The notes below the pieces were generated by a model. The model made no database searches and was not told the origin of the DNA. It saw nothing but the letters and a program-made list of their open reading frames with translations. From Cyanobacteria bacterium UBA5018 (GTDB taxonomy: Bacteria > Cyanobacteriota > Cyanobacteriia > PCC-6307 > Cyanobiaceae), in NCBI GenBank assembly GCA_002396505.1, contig DGYA01000136.1:3309-10473 (forward strand): a DNA stretch of 7,165 bases. The letters are read 5' to 3'. The position numbers and the translations under genes are program-made. Positions 1-5,004 of this stretch are shown one piece after another (the stretch's first letter is position 1; every line of letters starts with the position of its first letter).

Positions 1-1
1 T

Positions 2-421
2 AACCCTAAGCCTAAGCCTAACCCTAACCCCAACCCCAACTCTAGCCATAACTCTAGCCATAACTCTAAGCCCAACTCTGACCCTAATCCCAACCGCAAT
101 TCTAAGCCCAACCCTGACCCTAATTCCAACCACAAACCTAAGCCCAACTCTAACACTAATCTCAGCCCTAATCCCAATCCCAATCCTAATCCTGAGTCAA
201 ATTCTAATTCTAACCCCAACCCTAAGCCTAAGCCTAAGCCCAACCCTAATGCTAATCCCAATCCTAATCCTGAGTCACATCCCAGTCCTAATCCCAATCC
301 CAATCCCAATCTCAATCCCAATCCTAGCCCTAATCCTGAGCCCAATCCTAATCCCAATTCTAACTCTGAGCCAGATCCAAGTCCTAATCCCAGTCTAAAT
401 CCCGATTCAAATGCTGGTACA
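2..421 (+). repeat. Degenerate CCYAAY hexanucleotide repeat encoding a Pro-Asn stalk
   Basis: The + strand is built of CCT/CCC followed by AAC/AAT/AAG. In the autotransporter frame this reads Pro alternating with Asn, with Lys, Asp, Ser, Glu or His substitutions. The + strand is strongly G-poor (4 G in the first 60 bases). The array frays into ordinary sequence at about 400-430. Exact longer copies occur: TCTAGCCATAAC twice in tandem (41-52, 53-64), and a 24-bp block at 176-199 recurs at 254-277, 78 bp later. All steps are multiples of 3, so unit gain or loss keeps the frame. The product is probably an extended, proline-stiffened spacer holding the passenger away from the outer membrane. Confidence 0.9.
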
Positions 422-1741
422 AGTAATAATCCAGATCCTGCTACTAGTTCTGGTAACCCCACTGCTAACCCGAGTGGCAGCAATGATGCTAGCTCTGGCG
501 GCGCTGATCCCAGTGCCCCTGCCAGCCAGGCTAATGCAGCTGGGTTAACGCCTGATTTCTTAACCGTGCAAGCAGCTCTAAGATCTTTGCCCAGTGGTCA
601 GCAATTAGAAAGGGCTTTACGCTCCATAAGCGCTGAACCCTATGCCTCTATGCAGTCAGTTGCCCTGGAGGCCCTAGACAAGTTTCGCGCCTATACTCTT
701 TCCTTCGGGAGTGCAAAAGCGATTCCTTTCATCTTTGAGGATAATGTTTGTATTAATGATGCTAATCAGCTTAATAATCGGCAACTCCAGTCGCCCCAGC
801 AGTCCCAAGCTCAAGATGGCCAGCAGTCCAAAGGTGACTGCAAGCCTAGTAAGCGTACTACTCTTACCCCCTGGTCGCTGCTGATCGGTGGTGGCAATAC
901 CCAGGCAAACCTTAACAGTGGCAATGATCTAGCATCCACAGACTACAATATCTTCTCTTCTGTTTATGGCCTTAAATACGACATCAACAGCCAGTGGAGC
1001 GCAGGCGTTTCCTTTGGCTATGGCCAGGCAAATCTCTATAACTATGAGTACAGCGACGTTCGCATTGACTCATCCACTTATGCTGGCAGCATTTGGGGTG
1101 CTTACTATCCATCTGAATCGTGGAAGATAACTGCACTGCTAGGTTATATGAACCTGCGGTACCAGTCTGAACGAAAAATCGCCTTTGGCGGTATCAACCG
1201 CACCGCATCCGCCAATTGGAGTGGTAACGGTTTTGTTACGGCAATTGGAGCTGAGTACGACTGGATTATCTCCTCTGACAAGCAAAGCCGCAGCGCCGTT
1301 CGTCTCAAGCCCAGTACTTATCTCGCCTATGCCCTTCATTCCCAGGGGGATATCACCGAATCCGGTGCAGGCTCCCTTGATCTAGCCATAGCAGGCCAAA
1401 GCACAGACTCGCTCCTATACGGTCTTGGCTTAACGCTAGAAACCCCGATTGTGACCGCCAAAAACTCACGCTTAATCCCAAGACTTTCCCTGGGATACGA
1501 ATATGATTTCAATGGTAATTCCAACGGTGGACAGCAGATCAACTCATCATTTACAACTGTACCAGCGCTCGGTTCTGTAACCGTACTCGGGCAAAATCGC
1601 GGCGCCAATGCCCTTGATCTAGGCCTGTCGCTCGAATACGAAAGCTCCGCCACCCTCTCCGTCTATGCGGGCATCGGTGGCGCCTTCTGGTCTAACGGCA
1701 ATGAGGTCAGCTACGGAGGAGGTGTGCGACTGCGCTGGTGA
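2..1741 (+). CDS. Autotransporter, C-terminal part: Pro-Asn stalk plus outer-membrane beta-barrel (5' partial)
   Basis: The reading frame is open from base 2 to the TGA at 1739-1741 (579 codons) with no stop, so the protein starts upstream of the window. The GTG at 566 is an internal Val and not the start. Residues 1-140 are a Pro-Asn rich stalk, then a Ser/Gly/Ala/Asn spacer to about 180. A helical linker at about 184-236 contains SAEPYASMQSVALEAL, as seen before many autotransporter barrels. A Gln/Ser-rich loop is flanked by Cys250 and Cys280. Residues 291-579 form an amphipathic, aromatic-rich barrel of about 289 residues (the autotransporter domain is usually 250-300) ending in LRW, the terminal aromatic typical of outer-membrane beta-barrels. 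The family exports or displays an N-terminal passenger on the cell surface. The passenger is not visible, so adhesin, protease or other roles cannot be told apart. AT-rich codons (AAT, TCT, GCT) contrast with the GC-rich genes downstream and suggest accessory DNA. Confidence 0.85.
   Translation, partial: NPKPKPNPNPNPNSSHNSSHNSKPNSDPNPNRNSKPNPDPNSNHKPKPNSNTNLSPNPNPNPNPESNSNSNPNPKPKPKPNPNANPNPNPESHPSPNPNPNPNLNPNPSPNPEPNPNPNSNSEPDPSPNPSLNPDSNAGTSNNPDPATSSGNPTANPSGSNDASSGGADPSAPASQANAAGLTPDFLTVQAALRSLPSGQQLERALRSISAEPYASMQSVALEALDKFRAYTLSFGSAKAIPFIFEDNVCINDANQLNNRQLQSPQQSQAQDGQQSKGDCKPSKRTTLTPWSLLIGGGNTQANLNSGNDLASTDYNIFSSVYGLKYDINSQWSAGVSFGYGQANLYNYEYSDVRIDSSTYAGSIWGAYYPSESWKITALLGYMNLRYQSERKIAFGGINRTASANWSGNGFVTAIGAEYDWIISSDKQSRSAVRLKPSTYLAYALHSQGDITESGAGSLDLAIAGQSTDSLLYGLGLTLETPIVTAKNSRLIPRLSLGYEYDFNGNSNGGQQINSSFTTVPALGSVTVLGQNRGANALDLGLSLEYESSATLSVYAGIGGAFWSNGNEVSYGGGVRLRW
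62..169 (+). repeat. 36-bp (12-residue) higher-order tandem repeat, 3 units
   Basis: Within the hexanucleotide array three consecutive 36-bp blocks align: 62-97, 98-133 and 134-169. They encode NSKPNSDPNPNR, NSKPNPDPNSNH and KPKPNSNTNLSP. The first two share the codon series AAY TCT AAG CCC AAC YCT GAC CCT AAT YCC AAC. The third is more diverged but keeps AAG CCC AAC TCT at the same phase. This shows that segments of several hexamers were duplicated as a block, on top of single-unit slippage. Confidence 0.75.
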
Positions 1742-1770
1742 TAATTAGCTAATCCAGATCTGATTGTGTT

Positions 1771-1905
1771 GGAAAACTCTGCAGAATCTGAAAAACTCGT
1801 GATAGTCTGGAAAACCCTGCGGAATCTGAAAAGCTCTAGAGACTCTAAAAACTCTGGAGAATCTGAAACACCCTGAAGAATCTGGAGAAACTCTGGATAA
1901 TCGTC
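1771..1905 (+). repeat. Degenerate tandem repeat, about 7 units of 18-20 bp
   Basis: Units can be laid out at 1771-1790, 1791-1810, 1811-1828, 1829-1846, 1847-1865, 1866-1885 and 1886-1905. The rough consensus is AAAACTCTGGAGAATCTG. Each unit is itself two related 9-10 bp halves (AAAACTCTG and GAGAATCTG), so the array may have grown from a 9-mer. Unit length varies between 18 and 20, so the array does not keep a reading frame, which argues against it being coding. It begins 30 bp after the autotransporter stop codon. Function is unknown. Confidence 0.75.
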
Positions 1906-1987
1906 AAATTGCCGGCTCCAGTCTCTGGGATCCATGCTTATCATCAGTGGATCCCTTGCCCTGCCCGGCAATCATTTTCCAGAGTTT
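1888..1987. repeat. Long-range inverted repeat (14-nt arms, 13 paired) enclosing a hairpin
   Basis: AAACTCTGGATAAT at 1888-1901 is the reverse complement of ATTTTCCAGAGTTT at 1974-1987 with one mismatch; the outer 10 bp are perfect. The left arm lies in the last unit of the tandem repeat. The earlier unit copy at 1849-1862 (AAACTCTGGAGAAT) can pair with the same right arm equally well (13 of 14), so two alternative folds are possible. The enclosed 72 bases contain a second perfect inverted repeat (1927-1955). Confidence 0.6.
1927..1955. repeat. Hairpin: perfect 8-bp inverted repeat with 13-nt loop
   Basis: GGGATCCA at 1927-1934 and TGGATCCC at 1948-1955 are exact reverse complements around a 13-base loop. 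No T run follows on either strand, so it is not a classical intrinsic terminator. It is nested inside the larger 1888-1987 inverted repeat and could act as a processing or 3'-end stabilising structure of the autotransporter mRNA. That role is inferred. Confidence 0.6.
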
Positions 1988-2157
1988 ATCCTGCCGCTTA
2001 CCTGCTTGGCATTCAGTAATCAGCCGTTTTTAGGGCACCTCGAAAAATATCAAGATCTATCGCTGCTGTGGCGCGAGAAGCATTGTGGCAACTGGCTTGC
2101 ACCTCGCTCTACCCTACAATCTTTTTACAGAGTTTAGCGGAATAGTCATTTTTCTAG

Positions 2158-2171
2158 GCACCCATGGGTGC
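2158..2171. repeat. 14-bp perfect palindrome GCACCCATGGGTGC
   Basis: A gapless two-fold symmetric site lying 40 bp beyond the maf stop codon (on the maf transcript side). On the + strand it is preceded by a T-rich stretch (CATTTTTCTAG). A gapless palindrome makes a poor RNA hairpin, so a dimeric protein binding site is as likely as a transcript-end element. No T run follows it on the maf strand, so it is not called a terminator. Confidence 0.45.
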
Positions 2172-2211
2172 GGCCCATTTATGGTCTGGCCGGGAACTGC
2201 AGGTTTAATTC

Positions 2212-2796
2212 CTACTCCCCCAGCCAGCGCCTCAACAGCGGCAGGCTGAGGCCGATCACATTGGAAAAGCAGCCCTCAATCCGCTCCACCAGGGCCCCGC
2301 CGCGGCCCTCCAGGGCAAAACCACCAGCGCACTGCAATGGTTCGCCGCTGGCCACGTAGTTAGCGATTTCCAGCTCGCTCAAGGGCGCGAATAGCACCCT
2401 GGTGGTTACTGTGCGCAGCCGCTCAGCGGGGCAAGCGGCAGCGGCGCCAGGACCGGCCAGCAAGCAATGGCCGGTATGCAGCTCCCCCCAGCCGCCGGCC
2501 ATCAGTCGCCAGCGCTCGATCGCTTCTGCCGCATTGTTGGGTTTACCGAAAACTTCCCCCCCATAGACCAGCACCGAATCGCAGCCCAGCACCACCGAGA
2601 TTTCGGTGTCGCTGGGCTGATCCAGCAGGCGCCGCACAGCCCGAGCCTTGGCCTGGGCCAGCAGCAGCACTAGATCAGCTGGCTTGGGGTGTTGAATCGC
2701 CTGCTCATCCACACCGCTCACCTGCACCCGATGGGCAATGGCGGCCTGCTCGAGCAGACGGCGCCGGGCAGGAGAAGCGGAGGCCAGTAGCAGCAC
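2212..2796 (-). CDS. maf: Maf family nucleoside triphosphate pyrophosphatase
   Basis: A 194-residue protein of the usual Maf length. Maf (YhdE/YceF) enzymes are cytoplasmic house-cleaning pyrophosphatases that hydrolyse non-canonical or modified nucleotides to the monophosphate plus PPi. Visible signatures are LASASPARRRLL at residues 4-15 (the S-x-S-P-x-R phosphate-binding start), GCDSV at 71-75 with Asp73 as expected catalytic acid, FGKP at 83-86, and the C-terminal block GFALEGRGGALVERIEG followed by NVIGLSL (about 159-185). The only start in the frame before an upstream stop is the GTG at 2794-2796, which places LLLASAS at the N-terminus as in relatives. I cannot settle the substrate subclass (dTTP/UTP versus m7GTP). 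It is divergent from the next gene with 11 bp between starts. The stop is TAG at 2212-2214. Confidence 0.93.
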   Translation of the reverse strand: MLLLASASPARRRLLEQAAIAHRVQVSGVDEQAIQHPKPADLVLLLAQAKARAVRRLLDQPSDTEISVVLGCDSVLVYGGEVFGKPNNAAEAIERWRLMAGGWGELHTGHCLLAGPGAAAACPAERLRTVTTRVLFAPLSELEIANYVASGEPLQCAGGFALEGRGGALVERIEGCFSNVIGLSLPLLRRWLGE

Positions 2797-2807
2797 AGCA
2801 GCTAGGT

Positions 2808-3230
2808 GTGGAAGTTAGGCAAGACAATGGCAGCGGATGCCAGCTTTGCTTGACCTCTTCAGGCCCCACCAGCCAGGAACAGCGCGCCTTGCGCCGGGCC
2901 CAGCAGGCCCTGCTCTGCCTGCCGTTCCGGCGAGATTTTTACCGGCAGCTGGAGCAGGGGGCCCTCAGCAGCAGCCAGCTGGCTGGCCGCCAGGACTGGC
3001 GCAGCCTCAGCCGCCGCCGCCTATCGGCCGGCCAAGCGGAAGACCACTTCATCTGGCTGATCCAGCTGGGGGTGCTGCGCCGGGAGGTGGACGGCCAGGG
3101 GCTCACCGAACGGGTGCGGCTCACCCCTCTAGGCCGGCAGCTGCTGGCCAGCTGGCCTGACCAGGGCGGTTCGGCCGACCTGTTCACCAAGCTGTGGCAT
3201 TGGTGCAGACGCCATTGGCCCCGCTGGTGA
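2808..3230 (+). CDS. Hypothetical protein, possible winged-helix type, upstream of cobQ
   Basis: A 140-codon frame from a GTG at 2808 to a TGA at 3228-3230. I do not recognise a named family. Residues 24-70 look helical and Arg/Gln-rich (EQRALRRAQQALLCLPF, then RRDFYRQLEQGALSSSQL). Residues 77-115 (AEDHFIWLIQLGVLRREV, then LTERVRLTPLGRQLL) read like a recognition helix followed by a beta-wing and a last helix, as in winged-helix DNA-binding domains; this is inferred from pattern only. A CxxC (Cys11, Cys14) lies near the N-terminus and the tail is Trp-rich. Its stop overlaps a GTG start of cobQ (GTGA), so it is probably co-transcribed with cobQ and the ferredoxin gene. The start is uncertain: TTG codons at 2850 and 2892 would shorten it, and the 11-bp gap to maf leaves little upstream room. 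The overlapping + frame from 2837 is a Pro/Ala-rich shadow. Confidence 0.72.
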   Translation: MEVRQDNGSGCQLCLTSSGPTSQEQRALRRAQQALLCLPFRRDFYRQLEQGALSSSQLAGRQDWRSLSRRRLSAGQAEDHFIWLIQLGVLRREVDGQGLTERVRLTPLGRQLLASWPDQGGSADLFTKLWHWCRRHWPRW

Positions 3231-4762
3231 GCAGTTTTCAGCCACTGCAGACACTGCAGCCACTGATGGTGTTGGGCACCAGCAGCGGCGCCGGCAAGAC
3301 CTTGATGACGGCCGCACTGTGCCGCGTGCTGCGCCGCCACGGCCAGCTGCCCCTGCCCTTCAAGGGGCAGAACATGAGTAATAACGCCTGGGTGGATACC
3401 GCCGGCGGCGAGATGGCCTATTCCCAGGCGCTGCAGGCCTGGGCGGCCGGTTTGGAGCCGGTATGCGCCATGAACCCCGTGCTGCTCAAACCCCAGGGAG
3501 ACAGCACCAGTGAGCTGATCCATCTGGGGCGGTCCGTGGGCAACTGTCGCGCCGAGCACTACTACCGAGACTGGTTTCGCCCCGGCTGGGCCGCCATCCG
3601 CCAGGGGCTGGATGAGCTGCGGGCAAGTCAACCCGGCGGCCGCCTGGTGCTGGAGGGGGCCGGTAGCCCGGTGGAGGTGAACCTGCAGCCCCGCGACCTC
3701 ACCAATCTGCGGCTGGCCCAATACCTGCGGGCCAATTGCCTGCTGGTGGCCGACATCGAGCGGGGGGGGGTGTTTGCCCAACTGGTGGGCACCCTGGCGC
3801 TACTGCGCCCCGTGGAGCGCCCCCTGATCAAGGGCCTGCTGATCAACCGCTTCCGCGGCCGGCGCGAGCTGTTCGATGAGGGGCGCCGCTGGCTGGAGGC
3901 CCACACCGGTATTCCCGTGCTGGGGGTGATGCCCTGGCTCGATGAGCTGTTCCCCCCGGAAGACTCGCTCGATTTGCTGGAACGCCGTGGCCGTAAACGC
4001 GGCGCTGAAATTGAGATCGCCGTGCTCAAACTGCCTTCGCTGAGCAATTTTTCCGATCTCGATCCGCTGGAGGCGGAAGCCTCCGTGCAGCTGCGCTGGT
4101 TGGCGCCTGGTGAGCAATTGGGGCAGCCGGATGCGCTGATCGTGCCGGGCAGCAAGCAGACCCTGCGGGACCTGGCGGCCCTGCGGGCCAGCCCCCTGGC
4201 CCTGGAGCTAAAGCGCTACGCCCACTCGGGCGGCCAGGTATTTGGCATCTGTGGTGGCCTGCAAATGCTGGGCCGCAGCCTGCACGACCCGGAGGGCCGC
4301 GAGGGGGGTGATAGCCAGGCCCCCATGGCTAGCCAGGCGGCCGGTTTGGATTTACTGCCCCTGCACACCCGTTTCGCCAACGCCAAGGCCCTGCGTCAGC
4401 GCCGCAGCCAGGGGCTCTGGCCAGCGGCGGCAGCCAGCCTTGAGCTGGAGGGTTTCGAGCTGCATAGGGGAGTTAGCTCGGTGGTGGAGGGGGAAACCTG
4501 TTTCCCCTTGGCGGCAGACCCCGACCTGGGCTGGTGGCGGCCCTACGGCGACCAGGGCGGTGTGGTGGCTGGCACCTACCTGCATGGGGTGTTTGAAAGT
4601 GGCCCCTGGCGCCGCCGCTGGCTCAACCAACTGCGCGATCGCCGCGGCCTGGCGCCTTTGAGCGAAGATCAACCCCACCACAGCCGCCAGCGGGAAGCGC
4701 TGCTGGATCGCTTGGCCGATGCCTTCGAGGCGCACGTGAATTTGGAGCCTTTGCTGAGGTGA
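3227..4762 (+). CDS. cobQ: Cobyric acid synthase (glutamine-hydrolysing)
   Basis: CobQ/CbiP amidates the b, d, e and g carboxylates of adenosylcobyrinic acid a,c-diamide, using glutamine and ATP, late in cobalamin (in many cyanobacteria pseudocobalamin) synthesis. From the GTG at 3227 it has 511 residues, normal for the family. Order of motifs: dethiobiotin-synthetase-like ATP-binding fold with GTSSGAGKT at residues 17-25, KGQNMSNNAWV, ERGGVFAQLVGT, IKGLLINRFRG; then a type 1 glutamine amidotransferase domain with VFGICGGLQMLG (nucleophile Cys342), GFELHRG, and GTYLHGVFE (catalytic His453). The frame extends up to a GTG at 3194 (522 residues), but that start overlaps the preceding gene by 37 bp. 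The GTG at 3227 forms a GTGA overlap identical to the cobQ/ferredoxin junction, so it is preferred. ATG 3266, just before VLGTSSGAGKT, is a third candidate (498 residues). A run of nine G at 3762-3770 encodes part of the RGGV motif. Confidence 0.95.
   Translation: MSSFQPLQTLQPLMVLGTSSGAGKTLMTAALCRVLRRHGQLPLPFKGQNMSNNAWVDTAGGEMAYSQALQAWAAGLEPVCAMNPVLLKPQGDSTSELIHLGRSVGNCRAEHYYRDWFRPGWAAIRQGLDELRASQPGGRLVLEGAGSPVEVNLQPRDLTNLRLAQYLRANCLLVADIERGGVFAQLVGTLALLRPVERPLIKGLLINRFRGRRELFDEGRRWLEAHTGIPVLGVMPWLDELFPPEDSLDLLERRGRKRGAEIEIAVLKLPSLSNFSDLDPLEAEASVQLRWLAPGEQLGQPDALIVPGSKQTLRDLAALRASPLALELKRYAHSGGQVFGICGGLQMLGRSLHDPEGREGGDSQAPMASQAAGLDLLPLHTRFANAKALRQRRSQGLWPAAAASLELEGFELHRGVSSVVEGETCFPLAADPDLGWWRPYGDQGGVVAGTYLHGVFESGPWRRRWLNQLRDRRGLAPLSEDQPHHSRQREALLDRLADAFEAHVNLEPLLR
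4635..4642. other. HIP1 octamer GCGATCGC
   Basis: Exact match to the HIP1 palindrome that is heavily over-represented in many cyanobacterial genomes. I found only one copy in this window, inside the 3' part of cobQ. HIP1-rich genomes would show several in 7 kb, so a single copy fits a HIP1-poor lineage or chance. Confidence 0.4.
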
Positions 4763-5004
4763 TCACCATCCACTGGCCCAATGGCAGCCAAAGCCAGGTG
4801 GCCCCTGGCACCGATTGGCTAGAGGCCGCCCAGGCAGCCGGGGTGAGCATCCCCACCGGTTGCCTGGGGGGCAGTTGTGGCGCCTGTGAAATCGAGGTGA
4901 ATGGCGAGCCGCTGCGGGCCTGCATCGCCACGGTTGGCCCGGTCGCCTTGGTTGCCCCGGGCGGCGTACTTCACGTAGAACTGGCCAGCGATCCCTACTG
5001 GTGA
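4759..5004 (+). CDS. Small [2Fe-2S] ferredoxin-like protein
   Basis: An 81-residue protein starting at a GTG that overlaps the cobQ stop (GTGA), so probably translationally coupled. It has the Fer2 beta-grasp pattern with four cysteines: Cys35, Cys40, Cys43 and Cys55 in GCLGGSCGACEIEVNGEP and the following LRAC. The spacing is CX4CX2CX11C. The last gap is far shorter than the roughly 29 residues of plant-type photosynthetic ferredoxins and resembles the N-terminal cluster domain of SdhB-like subunits. It has no signal peptide and is predicted to be cytoplasmic. It probably carries single electrons. Linkage to cobQ suggests a corrinoid-related reduction (for example cobalt reduction), but that is inference from context. 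Its 3' end overlaps the convergent mnmA by 10 bp. Confidence 0.88.
   Translation: MITIHWPNGSQSQVAPGTDWLEAAQAAGVSIPTGCLGGSCGACEIEVNGEPLRACIATVGPVALVAPGGVLHVELASDPYW

Larger units (their letters stand above)
1742..2211. other. Non-coding stretch between the autotransporter and maf
   Basis: No convincing gene is seen in these 470 bases. The possible small frames are a minus-strand one (TTG at 1971 to a stop near 1711), made largely of translated repeat units, and a 67-codon plus-strand one from the ATG at 1934. Neither has a recognisable motif or good upstream signal. I saw no tRNA T-arm and no clear intrinsic terminator (GC stem followed by a T run). The stretch holds the 18-20 bp tandem repeat, the inverted repeats and the 14-bp palindrome listed separately. 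It is clearly less GC-rich than the genes after 2212 and probably contains the 3' end of the autotransporter transcript. Confidence 0.7.

Noticed and set aside
1..420. Eukaryotic telomere or linear replicon end (CCCTAA-like repeats)
   Set aside because: The repeats are degenerate, keep a perfect open frame and run straight into a bacterial autotransporter barrel; the rest of the window is bacterial chromosome.
2..421. CRISPR array or origin iterons
   Set aside because: There are no constant repeats with unique spacers, and the unit is a continuous coding hexamer.
1711..1971. Minus-strand 86-codon frame with EFL-type repeats
   Set aside because: It starts at TTG, overlaps the autotransporter end, and its repeats are a translation of the irregular 18-20 bp DNA repeat; there is no motif or context support.
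1934..2137. Plus-strand 67-codon frame in the gap
   Set aside because: No recognisable motif and no ribosome binding site; the ATG falls inside the 8-bp inverted repeat. It may be chance or a decayed fragment.
3227..3270. Cobalamin riboswitch in front of cobQ
   Set aside because: cobQ overlaps the previous gene with no leader, and no B12-box-like sequence was seen before the operon.
2939..3781. Minus-strand 280-codon frame opposite the hypothetical gene and cobQ
   Set aside because: A GC-rich shadow frame, His/Gln/Gly-rich with no domain; the opposite strand encodes clear CobQ motifs.
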